Source: Galbibacter kalidii (GTDB lineage Bacteria > Bacteroidota > Bacteroidia > Flavobacteriales > Flavobacteriaceae). Taken from it: 64,000 nt of DNA. The notes beneath the pieces are model-generated. The model made no database searches and was not told the DNA's origin. It worked only from the letters and a program-made list of their open reading frames with translations. Shown here in pieces: positions 16,714 to 25,424 of the stretch. Position 1 is the stretch's first letter. Each line of letters opens with the position of its first letter. The stretch is from positions 1 to 64,000 of the forward strand of contig NZ_JAPFGA010000004.1 in assembly GCF_026241135.1 (NCBI RefSeq). Direction: 5' to 3'. Both the position numbers and the translations under genes were made by a program.

Positions 16714-17439
16714 ATGAACCGAAAAGAATTTCTGAAAAACAGTGCTATCATAGGCGGTGCGACCATCCTGCCCGGCAGCAGTGTTTTTTCACAGAACGTT
16801 ACACAAAACGGTATTGACAAACTGGTAGATAGCGAAGGTAATTTTATACAGCAATCCCTTCCCTATAACAAAAACTTCCTGGAACCCCACATGGATGAGG
16901 AAACCCTGCACCTCCACTTTGAATTCCACCACGGAGGCGCTGTAAAGGGAGCCAATAAGGATTTGAAACAGATCAAACAACTTGTCCAAAAGGGTGATAT
17001 GGACATGACAGACCTTTGGACGAGAAAACTGGCCTATCATTTTTCCAGTCATGTATTGCATACCATTTTCTGGACAAACCTGACCAATAAAAAAACAGAA
17101 CCCAAGGCAGAATTGCTTTGGCAGATTGAAAAAGATTTCGGCTCGTTTGACCACCTTCAGGCATATATGGCTAAAGTATCAAAATCCGTTGAAGGCAGCG
17201 GTTGGGGGATATTGGGCTATCAGCCGTATTCCCGGTCACTCACTTTATTACAATGTGAAAACCATCAGAAACTAACACAATGGGGCGTAGTCCCGCTTTT
17301 GGTGATCGACGTTTGGGAGCATGCTTATTACCTGAAATACAAAAACAAAAGAAGTGATTTTGTAGACACTTTAATGGAGATCATTAACTGGGACAATGTA
17401 GCGGAACGGTTTTTAATTGCCAAAAAGCTGCATGGATAG
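16714..17439 (+). CDS. Exported Fe/Mn-type superoxide dismutase
   Basis: This 241-aa protein has an N-terminal MNRKEFLKNSAIIGGATILP segment resembling a Tat or Sec signal (RK rather than RR), with a likely cleavage around VFSQ. The SOD domain follows. Metal ligands can be placed at H68 (LHLHFEFHH), H116 (SSHVLHTIFW), D199 and H203 (IDVWEHAYY). The GSGWG segment is also conserved. It removes superoxide, here probably in the periplasm, unlike the usual cytosolic bacterial Fe/Mn SODs. Placement before chrA fits protection against redox cycling during chromate exposure (inference). Confidence 0.88.
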   Translation: MNRKEFLKNSAIIGGATILPGSSVFSQNVTQNGIDKLVDSEGNFIQQSLPYNKNFLEPHMDEETLHLHFEFHHGGAVKGANKDLKQIKQLVQKGDMDMTDLWTRKLAYHFSSHVLHTIFWTNLTNKKTEPKAELLWQIEKDFGSFDHLQAYMAKVSKSVEGSGWGILGYQPYSRSLTLLQCENHQKLTQWGVVPLLVIDVWEHAYYLKYKNKRSDFVDTLMEIINWDNVAERFLIAKKLHG

Positions 17440-17500
17440 TTTTTGATAGATTCCCATTAAAACCCATAATCCTTATCCTATTTTTTTGTCTAAGTAATAT

Positions 17501-18853
17501 ATGATTGAAGAAAAAGTTCCCTTTAAAGAAGCCCTGAAAGTATGGATTCGGGTAGCCATTAACAGCTTTGGCGGCCCGGCAGGGCAAATTGCCGTAATCC
17601 ATAAAATTCTGGTCGAGGAAAAAAAGTGGATCAGCGAAAACCGTTTCCTCCACGCCCTTAATTATTGTATGCTGCTACCGGGACCGGAAGCGCAACAGCT
17701 CGCCACCTATATCGGCTGGTTGCTTCATAGAAAAAAGGGAGGATTAGTCGCAGGGATCCTGTTTATCCTACCCGGTTTTATTTCCATATTGATTCTAAGT
17801 GTCCTCTATGCCGTTTACCGCGATATGGGAATCGTAGAGGCTCTTTTCTTTGGAATCAAGCCTGCTGTCTTGGCTATCGTTATCGGGGCAGTTATTAAAA
17901 TAGGAAAACGGGCACTTAAAAATGAAATTATGGTGATGATGGCCGTACTGGCCTTTATCGCTATTTTTTTCTTTCAGGTTGATTTCCCCTATATCGTTGT
18001 TGCTGCCGGTATGATCGGCTTTATCGGAGGAAAGCTTTGGGAAGAAAAATTTCATGTCATCAAAGGGCATGAGGAAAAAAATGAAGAAGAAAGCGCCTAT
18101 GTCATAGACAGCTACATCCAACCGATAAAACCATCCTTGGTAAAAACACTTAAAACCGTACTGCTTTTTTTAGTTTTATGGGCACTGCCGTTGGTAATGA
18201 TTGTCTTGTGGATAGGTGTGGAAAACATCTTCTTTTCAGAAGGCTTGTTTTTCAGTAAAACGGCTGTGGTCACCTTTGGTGGCGCCTATGCAGTGCTGGC
18301 CTATATAGCCCAAAAAGCCGTGGAAGATTATGGTTGGCTGCAAAGCGGGGAAATGCTGGACGGACTGGGCATGGCTGAAACTACTCCGGGTCCGCTAATC
18401 CAAGTCGTGCAATTTGTCGGTTTTATGGGAGCCTACCGTTTTTCCGGCACCATGGATCCCCTTACTGCCGGGATCTTGGCTTCCGTGTTGGTGACCTGGA
18501 CAACCTTTATCCCCTGTTTTTTGTTTATCTTCAGTGGCGCCCCCTACATAGAATACCTCCGGGGAAATAAAAACCTCACCACCGCACTGTCCGGAATTAC
18601 GGCTGCAGTAGTGGGGGTTGTATTGAATCTAGGGGTATGGTTCACCATACATACGCTTTTTGGCCAAGTGAGCGAAAGGCATACTGCCGGAATAAGATTA
18701 ATGATTCCGGAATGGAATACCCTCGATATAGCCTCCCTGCTCATAGCATTGATTGCTTCTTTTGTATATTTTATTTTAAAATGGGATATGCTAAAGACCA
18801 TATTTATCAGTGTTTTATGTGGCATCATATATTATTTTGTTTTTAATATATAG
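17501..18853 (+). CDS. chrA: Chromate transporter ChrA (two-domain CHR family)
   Basis: This 450-aa polytopic protein consists of two homologous CHR halves. The N-half has NSFGGPAGQIAVIH and MLLPGPEAQQLATYIGWLLH. The C-half has VVTFGGAYAVLAYIAQKAV and ETTPGPLIQVVQFVGFMGAY. The FGG.A and PGP motifs in each half are diagnostic. ChrA proteins export chromate across the inner membrane and give chromate resistance; some homologues may carry sulfate-like anions. It lies 61 bp after the SOD gene without an obvious own promoter, so the two are probably co-transcribed. Confidence 0.9.
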   Translation: MIEEKVPFKEALKVWIRVAINSFGGPAGQIAVIHKILVEEKKWISENRFLHALNYCMLLPGPEAQQLATYIGWLLHRKKGGLVAGILFILPGFISILILSVLYAVYRDMGIVEALFFGIKPAVLAIVIGAVIKIGKRALKNEIMVMMAVLAFIAIFFFQVDFPYIVVAAGMIGFIGGKLWEEKFHVIKGHEEKNEEESAYVIDSYIQPIKPSLVKTLKTVLLFLVLWALPLVMIVLWIGVENIFFSEGLFFSKTAVVTFGGAYAVLAYIAQKAVEDYGWLQSGEMLDGLGMAETTPGPLIQVVQFVGFMGAYRFSGTMDPLTAGILASVLVTWTTFIPCFLFIFSGAPYIEYLRGNKNLTTALSGITAAVVGVVLNLGVWFTIHTLFGQVSERHTAGIRLMIPEWNTLDIASLLIALIASFVYFILKWDMLKTIFISVLCGIIYYFVFNI

Positions 18854-18888
18854 GGGGATTTGTGCCCTCAGTAATTCATTTTCCCATA

Positions 18889-18917
18889 TTTCTACAGAAT
18901 TTGCCTGTAACTTTATG
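18889..18917 (+). promoter_or_regulatory. Shared island promoter motif, copy 3 (DUF5916-iron ABC unit)
   Basis: TTTCTACAGAATT (18889-18901) is followed 19 bp from its start by TAACTTTATG (18908-18917). It starts 35 bp after the chrA stop and the ATG follows at 18929, giving a very short leader. Confidence 0.6.
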
Positions 18918-18928
18918 TAAAAATCATT

Positions 18929-21079
18929 ATGAAATGGCTACTGATGGTCATAAGCACTTTTTCGGTTTTCAGTGTCTCTGCCCAGACCAATATGCCCAAC
19001 ACCATTCATGCCCATTATACACAAGAGCCTATTCAACTGGACGGAAAGTTGGACGAACCACCCTGGCAGCAAGCCATACGTATTAGCAATTTCACGCAGC
19101 GGGAACTGAATGTCGGGGAGCCGGCCACCGAAAGAACAGAAGTGGCCATTGTCTATACTGCCAAAACCCTTTATGTTGGATTTTGGGGTTATGACAGCGA
19201 GCCGGGCAAATTGGTTGCCAAGGAAATGAAAAGGGATTTTAGCTGGGGAAATGAAGATAACTTTGAAGTGATTATTGACACCTACAATGACGACCGCAAC
19301 GGTTTTCTTTTTGTCATCAACCCTAATGCCGCACGGGCAGATGCTCAGGTGCTTAACAATGGGGATGCGTTCAACAAATCCTGGGACGGAGTGTGGAACG
19401 CCAAGACCACCATCACCCCAGAAGGTTGGTTTGCTGAAATAGAAATTCCCTTTTCCACCTTCAAATTCCGAACCGATATAGACAAACAGGTTTGGGGCAT
19501 CAATTTTGAACGCAACATCCGCCGGAAACGGGAACAATTGCTCTGGCAGGGTTGGTCGCGCGATTCGGAACTGGAACTGCTGAACCGGGCAGGAACACTT
19601 ACAGGGCTGGACAACATTGTCAGTAAAGATTTTATCGAAGTAAAACCCTATGCCATAGGCGGTGGTGAGTTTACCCCGGATCGCAAAGAAGGGCAACTGA
19701 ATGCCGGAGGGGATATCAACTACCTCATTACGCCCACTTTACGGGTGAACCTGACCTTTAACACCGACTTTGCCCAGGTGGAAGACGACCAGCAGCAGAT
19801 CAACCTGACCCGTTTCCCCTTGTTTTTCCCCGAACGCAGGGAGTTTTTTCTGGAGGGACAGGATTTTTTTGACATGGGCATGGGCAATAAGATTATTCCC
19901 TTTTACAGCCGGAGGATCGGACTGGCAGAAGACCGCTCCACCGTACCTATTATTGCCGGGGCGAGGCTCTTGGGCAAGGTCAAGAATTCAACCTTGGGGG
20001 TAATGTCCATCCAAACCGCAAACCGCGACAGCATCCCCTCCACCAACTATTCCGTACTGAGTTGGAGACAGGATGTATTGGAACAATCTTCCGTAGGCAT
20101 CCTTTCGGCCAACAAATATGAGAATGGCAGACTACACAGTACTACCGGGGCTTATGGACTATACAGCACCTCCATGCTCTTTGGCAACAAAAACCTGAAT
20201 ATAGGAGCTGCTTATACCCAGAATTACAATTCGGATGATTTTAACAGTAAGGCCAATGCGAACCGTATTTACCTGAGCTATCCCAATGATAAGGTAGAGT
20301 TTGATATGTCCTGGCAGCGAAGTGCCACCGCTTTCAACCCGGAAGTAGGATTCCTGCGCAGGGACAACTTTCAGGAATTTTATACCGAACTGGAGTGGAA
20401 GCCCCGGCCTAAAAACTTTCTGAAATGGATTCGCCAGTTTAGCTTTAAAGGGCTTGACATGAATTATTTTATCTTTGATGATACCGGAAGCTTACAGAGT
20501 TTTTTTTATGAAATCAGGCCTTTGGGGTTTGAAACCCGTAGCGGGGAATTTTTTGAATTTAACCTGCAAAGAAGGGCAGAAAACTTTCGGGAACCCTTTG
20601 AAATCACAGAAGGAATCACCATCCCCGAAGGCGAATACTGGTACAACAGGATGGAAATACAAGCAGCAACTTTTCAAGGGCGTACCGTGTCGGCCTATAC
20701 CAAGATTAACTGGGGTGATTTTCTGGATGGGAATAGCACAGAAAGCCAATACGAACTCTCGTGGAGGGCCAGCCGTTATTTTAAAATAGGGGCTAACTAT
20801 GAAAGGAACTGGATAAGCCTTCCGCAGGGCAATTTCAACACCAGCTTGGTGGGAAGCCGTGTCGAGTATGCCGTAAATCCCAACCTGTTCGGGTCACTGT
20901 TTTCACAGTGGAACAGCGAGGATGAAGAAGCAATCCTCAATTTCCGCCTGCAATGGATACCCATTATCGGTGCCGATTTCTTTTTTATCGTCAACCAAGC
21001 CTATGACACTAAAGGAGGGGCATGGACATTGGAACGCACCACTATTTTAGGTAAATTGATATGGAGATTTGTAATTTGA
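18929..21079 (+). CDS. DUF5916 outer-membrane-type protein with N-terminal CBM9-like domain
   Basis: This 716-aa protein has a signal peptide (MKWLLMVISTFSVFSVSAQ). A carbohydrate-binding family 9-like domain covers about residues 30-200 (IQLDGKLDEPPWQQA, then VAIVYTAKTLYVGFWGYDSEP). DUF5916 follows, a predicted beta-barrel with alternating aromatic strands and LFFPERREFFLEGQDFFDMG near residue 305. Its function is not known. The family is usual in Bacteroidota envelopes and often called a hydrolase, without proof. Here it opens a unit continuing, 13 bp later, into an iron-type ABC importer, so a role as an outer-membrane channel for that importer's substrate is worth considering. Confidence 0.8.
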   Translation: MKWLLMVISTFSVFSVSAQTNMPNTIHAHYTQEPIQLDGKLDEPPWQQAIRISNFTQRELNVGEPATERTEVAIVYTAKTLYVGFWGYDSEPGKLVAKEMKRDFSWGNEDNFEVIIDTYNDDRNGFLFVINPNAARADAQVLNNGDAFNKSWDGVWNAKTTITPEGWFAEIEIPFSTFKFRTDIDKQVWGINFERNIRRKREQLLWQGWSRDSELELLNRAGTLTGLDNIVSKDFIEVKPYAIGGGEFTPDRKEGQLNAGGDINYLITPTLRVNLTFNTDFAQVEDDQQQINLTRFPLFFPERREFFLEGQDFFDMGMGNKIIPFYSRRIGLAEDRSTVPIIAGARLLGKVKNSTLGVMSIQTANRDSIPSTNYSVLSWRQDVLEQSSVGILSANKYENGRLHSTTGAYGLYSTSMLFGNKNLNIGAAYTQNYNSDDFNSKANANRIYLSYPNDKVEFDMSWQRSATAFNPEVGFLRRDNFQEFYTELEWKPRPKNFLKWIRQFSFKGLDMNYFIFDDTGSLQSFFYEIRPLGFETRSGEFFEFNLQRRAENFREPFEITEGITIPEGEYWYNRMEIQAATFQGRTVSAYTKINWGDFLDGNSTESQYELSWRASRYFKIGANYERNWISLPQGNFNTSLVGSRVEYAVNPNLFGSLFSQWNSEDEEAILNFRLQWIPIIGADFFFIVNQAYDTKGGAWTLERTTILGKLIWRFVI

Positions 21080-21092
21080 AAAATTTAAACAT

Positions 21093-22088
21093 ATGAAATA
21101 CATATTTGTCAGTTTGATATTGGTATTCCCTGCATGTAACCCTTCGGCAGAGGAGGTCACGGTATATACATCCGTGGACCAGATATTTTCAGAACCTGTG
21201 CTGAAAGATTTTGAAAGAGAGACCGGCATTAAAGTAAAAGCGGTGTATGATACCGAAGAAACCAAATCCACCGGAGTGATGAACCGGCTGATCGCCGAAA
21301 AGGATAATCCGCAATGCGATGTCTTTTGGAGCGGCGACCCGATACGAAATGGGGTTTTACAGTCCAAAGGGATTACCGAACCCTATCAGTCGGAACAAAC
21401 TAAACAGATCCCGGAATACTTTAAAGAACCGGATAACCAGTGGATCGGCTTTTCGGCCCGTGCACGGGTATTGATCTATAACAAAAACCTGATCGCCCCC
21501 GATTCTTTACCGGAATCTATCTTTGACTTTACACGACCACGTTTCAAGGGAAAATTTGCTGTTGCCAACCCCTTGTTTGGCACGACGACCTTTCATATGG
21601 CGGCGATATTTACTGCCTTGGGTGATGAAAAAGCCAAAGCATGGATGAACGCCCTCAAGGAAAACGGTGTGGTTATCGCTGCCAGTAACGGGGATGTTAA
21701 AAAACGGGTGATGAACGGGGAACTGGCCTTTGGGCTCACCGATACCGATGATGCCTTCGAAGCCAAAAAGGAAAGCGATGAAGTAGATTATATTTTCCTC
21801 GATCAACAAGAAAGAGGTATTGGCACCCTGATTATGCCCAATGCGGTTAGCCTTATCAAAAATGCTCCGCATGACGAAAACGGAAAGAAACTCATCAATT
21901 ATCTATTAAGCCGGGAAACTGAAGCCAAACTGGCCGTATCCTGTGCACAAATGCCACTGATCAAAGGAACGGAAATACCGGGGGTGCCTTCACTGGATAA
22001 TATCAAAGCGATGAAAATCGATTACAAACAAACCTCCGAAAAACTGGAAGGAATACAACCTTGGCTGAAAGCATGGATCGAAGAGTAA
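21093..22088 (+). CDS. ABC transporter substrate-binding lipoprotein, Fe3+ type
   Basis: This 331-aa lipoprotein (lipobox PAC, MKYIFVSLILVFPAC) has the class of periplasmic binding fold used by FbpA/AfuA/FutA: EVTVYTSVDQIFSEPVLKDFERETGIKV at the start, QCDVFWSGDPI, FAVANPLFGTTTFHMAA and GLTDTDDAF. These proteins bring ferric iron, or in some homologues thiamine, phosphonates or phosphosugars, to an inner-membrane permease. The permease and ATPase genes follow directly with overlapping ends. Iron is the default guess; the sequence alone does not fix the ligand. Confidence 0.82.
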   Translation: MKYIFVSLILVFPACNPSAEEVTVYTSVDQIFSEPVLKDFERETGIKVKAVYDTEETKSTGVMNRLIAEKDNPQCDVFWSGDPIRNGVLQSKGITEPYQSEQTKQIPEYFKEPDNQWIGFSARARVLIYNKNLIAPDSLPESIFDFTRPRFKGKFAVANPLFGTTTFHMAAIFTALGDEKAKAWMNALKENGVVIAASNGDVKKRVMNGELAFGLTDTDDAFEAKKESDEVDYIFLDQQERGIGTLIMPNAVSLIKNAPHDENGKKLINYLLSRETEAKLAVSCAQMPLIKGTEIPGVPSLDNIKAMKIDYKQTSEKLEGIQPWLKAWIEE

Positions 22089-23629
22089 GCGCTTATATCA
22101 TAAGGTTTGTTCCCCTACTGCTACTGTTTATACTGCTGGCATTACCGCTTTTGCTGCTACTTTTGCAATGGCTTACCGGTACGGATAGCACAGTGCTGTT
22201 CTCTTTTATCGATCGGGGAACCTTGTGGTTGATTGGCAGGAGTTTATGGTTGTCCTTTATAGTGGCGTTACTCGCTACTTGTATCGGAACCGCTTGCGGG
22301 TTTTTGCTCTATAAATTTAATTTTCCTTTCAATAAATTTTACCGGTTGGCATTGCTGTTGCCTTTGCTTATTTCTCCCTATATTTTTGCTGTGGCCTGGA
22401 AAGACGGCCTATTTTGGTTTTTTGGGAATACAGCGGCTGTGTATTCTGAAGCCGGAGTGGTCATGGTGCATGCTTTTGTCTATTTCCCCCTGGCCATGCT
22501 TATTACCGGGAGTGCTTTATCACAGATCCATTCCGGTTATGAAGAAGCGGGCCTCATGGTTGTTTCCTTCCGGAAAATGTTCGTAAAAATCATTTTCCCC
22601 CTGATCCGTCCTGCTTTGACCACTTCTTTTGTGCTTATCCTGATATTCAGTCTGAGTGATTTTTCCGTTCCTGCTTTTTTTGGCGTACGCACCTTTACTA
22701 CGGAAATATTCACACAGTTTTCCGCTTTGTATGACCTTCCAATGGCTATCGGACAATCCGTATTACTGCTGCTGGTCTGCCTTTTGCTGATGTTGACAGA
22801 ACACCGTTATTTATCGGATGCCCCTTTCTTTTCTGTATCGACAAAGGGAAGCATCTCAAAAAAATACGATGTAGAAAAACGACAAATCCTATGGCATGGC
22901 ATCTTCTGGTTATTACTTATTGTAGCATTACTGATTCCCGTGTCTATACTGATAATCCAGTCATTGGGCGGAAAAACGTTGTTCTTTTCCCAGGCCTGGG
23001 AACTGGTTTGGCCTGCTGCTGTTCAGTCCATTAAACTGGCCACAATAGGTGCGCTGCTGATTACCGCCCTAGGGTTATGGACAGCCTATGAAAAAGAACG
23101 CAGGTCACACCGGTTACCCAATGCGTTGCTTTTACTGACCTTTATTGTTCCTTCCACCGTATTGGGTATTGCACTGATTCGGTATTATAACTTTCCTGTA
23201 TTGAATTTTATTTATGGTACCGCTGTGATCCTGCTTATCGCTTATACAGCTAAGTTTGGTTTTATAGCCTCCAGGATTACGGGGAACAGCATAAAACAGA
23301 TACCTGTTTCATTGGGAGAGGCTGCTTCTGTAATGGGCATTTCTTCTCAAAAGATCTTTTTGAAAATACACCTGCCTTTAATGTTGCCATCCCTGTTCAC
23401 CACCTTTGTCCTTTCCTTCATCCTCTGTCTGGGGGAATTAGGGGCTACTGTGATGGTATATCCGCCGGGCATGGAACTCATGCCTGTCAAAACCTTTACC
23501 ATTAGTGCCAATGCCCCACAGGCACTCACCAGCAGTATGACCCTGATCAATTTGGGAGTAACAACAGTATTGCTCCTGTTGTTTTTTATTATTGGAAAAT
23601 ACGTATTCAAAAAATACCGATATGCCTGA
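22073..23629 (+). CDS. ABC transporter permease, FbpB-like fused double permease
   Basis: Start taken at the ATG inside the 3' end of the binding-protein gene (16-bp overlap); a TTG 12 bp earlier also opens the frame. The 518-aa protein contains two BPD_transp_1 halves with about six TM helices each. Their EAA loops are visible: EEAGLMVVSFRKMFVKIIFPLI in the first half, and LGEAASVMGISSQKIFLKIHLPLM in the second. This fused form is usual for ferric-iron importers of the FbpABC/SfuABC class. Confidence 0.87.
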   Translation: MDRRVSAYIIRFVPLLLLFILLALPLLLLLLQWLTGTDSTVLFSFIDRGTLWLIGRSLWLSFIVALLATCIGTACGFLLYKFNFPFNKFYRLALLLPLLISPYIFAVAWKDGLFWFFGNTAAVYSEAGVVMVHAFVYFPLAMLITGSALSQIHSGYEEAGLMVVSFRKMFVKIIFPLIRPALTTSFVLILIFSLSDFSVPAFFGVRTFTTEIFTQFSALYDLPMAIGQSVLLLLVCLLLMLTEHRYLSDAPFFSVSTKGSISKKYDVEKRQILWHGIFWLLLIVALLIPVSILIIQSLGGKTLFFSQAWELVWPAAVQSIKLATIGALLITALGLWTAYEKERRSHRLPNALLLLTFIVPSTVLGIALIRYYNFPVLNFIYGTAVILLIAYTAKFGFIASRITGNSIKQIPVSLGEAASVMGISSQKIFLKIHLPLMLPSLFTTFVLSFILCLGELGATVMVYPPGMELMPVKTFTISANAPQALTSSMTLINLGVTTVLLLLFFIIGKYVFKKYRYA

Positions 23630-24353
23630 AATCACTTTGGAACATATAACGCACCATTACGGGGACAAGGAAGTCTTAAAGGATTTTTCTTTTGCTTTCA
23701 AACCGGGAAAAACAAGCTGTCTTCTCGGCTCGTCGGGCTGTGGTAAAACCACAGTGTTGCGGTTGATTGCGGGGCTGGAAAGCCCTAAAGATGGAATCGT
23801 GAAAATAGATGGGGCAACGGTAAGCAAAAACGGTGAGATCACTGTCCCACCCCATAAGCGTAATATTGGTTTTGTCTTTCAGGACCTGGCTCTTTGGCCA
23901 CACTTTACGGTGTATGACAATGTCGCTTTCGGTTTAAAGGAAAAGAGAGAACGAAACATTAAAAAGAAAGTGTCAGATATACTGGACTTGTTCGGTATAA
24001 GCGATAAAATCCGGAAATATCCCCACCAGCTTTCCGGCGGACAGAAACAAATGGTGGCCATCGCCCGTTCGCTGGTATTGCAACCTGAAATACTCCTTAT
24101 GGATGAGCCATTGGCCAATATAGACACCCATTTAAAAGAAAATATCTTGGCACACCTAAAAACGGTTCAACGCCAACAACGGTTCACCATGCTTTATGTG
24201 ACACATGATCACGAAGAAGCATTTCACACCGGGGATCACATCCTTGTTATGAATGCAGGGAAAATAGAAGCAGCAGGAACTAAAGAAGAAATCTGCAATT
24301 CAACATCCAAATATGTAAAATCATTTCTAAAACTTTATACAGATGAAAACTAA
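23622..24353 (+). CDS. ABC transporter ATP-binding protein
   Basis: The start MPEITLEH overlaps the permease stop; ten further in-frame codons upstream lie within the permease gene. The 243-aa ATPase has Walker A GSSGCGKTT, Q-loop FVFQDLALWP, signature LSGGQKQMVAIARSL, Walker B ILLMDEPL and H-loop YVTHDHEEA. There is no C-terminal TOBE domain, as the protein ends soon after the H-loop region. It energises the adjacent permease. Its stop overlaps the next lipoprotein gene start by 11 bp. Confidence 0.92.
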   Translation: MPEITLEHITHHYGDKEVLKDFSFAFKPGKTSCLLGSSGCGKTTVLRLIAGLESPKDGIVKIDGATVSKNGEITVPPHKRNIGFVFQDLALWPHFTVYDNVAFGLKEKRERNIKKKVSDILDLFGISDKIRKYPHQLSGGQKQMVAIARSLVLQPEILLMDEPLANIDTHLKENILAHLKTVQRQQRFTMLYVTHDHEEAFHTGDHILVMNAGKIEAAGTKEEICNSTSKYVKSFLKLYTDEN

Positions 24354-25080
24354 AACACATATTTTAATATTGGTTATGACATCGATTTTCACCGTTATAG
24401 CCTGTAAGGATTCAAAAGTGAAGCACACCAGTACTCAAATAGAAGAAATACATGCCCGGGCACAATTTCCGGATACCGTGGACCCGGCTGAAAAAACCAG
24501 GTTTGATTTTGAAAATTATACCGCCGGTGAATTGCCGGGCGAATGGTCTGAACACCATACCGGTTCGGGGGACACCGAATGGAAAGTCACAGAGGATAAC
24601 GGGAACAAGGTACTGGCACAGTTGTACGGTAACAACCCGAACAATCATTTCAACGTCGTAGTGAACAATAACATCATGGCAAAAGATATGGTACTTACAG
24701 CCCGTTTTAAAGGGATAACCGGCAATCACGACCAGGGCGGTGGTTTTGTATGGCGGTTTACGGACAAGAACAACTACTACGTGGTTCGTGCCAATCCGCT
24801 CGAAGATAATATGGTACTGTATAAGGTGGAAAACGGCAAACGTACCGACCTGCCGTTGGTGGGCAAAGGAAGAACTTATGGGGTGGATGTATCCCCGCTG
24901 GGCAATCGCTGGCATACGCTAAAATTGGTAGTGAAGGGAGATCTATTTACTGTTTATCTCGATGACGAAAAACTTTTTACCGTACAGGACACCACTTTTG
25001 GCAGTGCCGGTAAAGTTGGTTTCTGGACAAAAGCGGATGCCGTAACCTACTTTGATGATTTTGAAATCGAAAAGTATTAG
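24343..25080 (+). CDS. Lipoprotein with concanavalin/laminin-G-like domain
   Basis: This 245-aa lipoprotein (lipobox IAC) has a domain resembling the DUF1080/3-keto-disaccharide hydrolase or LamG jelly-roll: FDFENYTAGELPGEWSEHHTG at the N-terminal edge, GGGFVWRFTDKNNYYVVRANPLEDN centrally, then NRWHTLKLVVKGDLFTVYLD and GKVGFWTKADAVTYFDDFEIE. Such folds bind or cleave carbohydrates. Being translationally coupled to the ABC ATPase is unusual for that family. It may be a surface accessory of the transport system; its ligand is unknown. Confidence 0.75.
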   Translation: MKTKTHILILVMTSIFTVIACKDSKVKHTSTQIEEIHARAQFPDTVDPAEKTRFDFENYTAGELPGEWSEHHTGSGDTEWKVTEDNGNKVLAQLYGNNPNNHFNVVVNNNIMAKDMVLTARFKGITGNHDQGGGFVWRFTDKNNYYVVRANPLEDNMVLYKVENGKRTDLPLVGKGRTYGVDVSPLGNRWHTLKLVVKGDLFTVYLDDEKLFTVQDTTFGSAGKVGFWTKADAVTYFDDFEIEKY

Positions 25081-25131
25081 AAAATATTTAGTTGATTATT
25101 AATCGGTAAACTCGATAGACTCGAAAAGTAA

Positions 25132-25197
25132 GGAGGGCTTATAGTCCAGAGTGGTTTAGTGTTTACTTGTTCTAAAATCTCAGCCCTTCTTTTTTTG
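25132..25197 (+). terminator. Possible terminator after the island cargo operon
   Basis: GGAGGGCT (25132-25139) can pair with AGCCCTTC (25182-25189), followed by TTTTTTT. The loop is long (about 42 nt), so the call is weak. The rest of 25081-25424 holds no intact gene. Confidence 0.3.
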
Positions 25198-25424
25198 ATA
25201 GTTTCAACCACTCATTCATTTTACTTCGTCTTGTAACTTTGAGATTTTATTTCTTATCCAAATAGGAGGATTTAAAATTTCTTGTCTTAACGTTTCTGAC
25301 GGAACCTTACCCTAATACCATCTTTGTTTTTTCCCTTACTGAATCATCAATATTATCCTTTTTCAAGTATTTGAAAGCCGACAAGAAATATCGATCTTGA
25401 AAGTCAAACAAATAAATCATCCAT
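25198..25424. other. Gene-free stretch before the recombinase
   Basis: AT-rich; minus-strand frames contain only short, stop-interrupted pieces. It carries the leader region of the recombinase. Nothing further is recognised. Confidence 0.3.
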
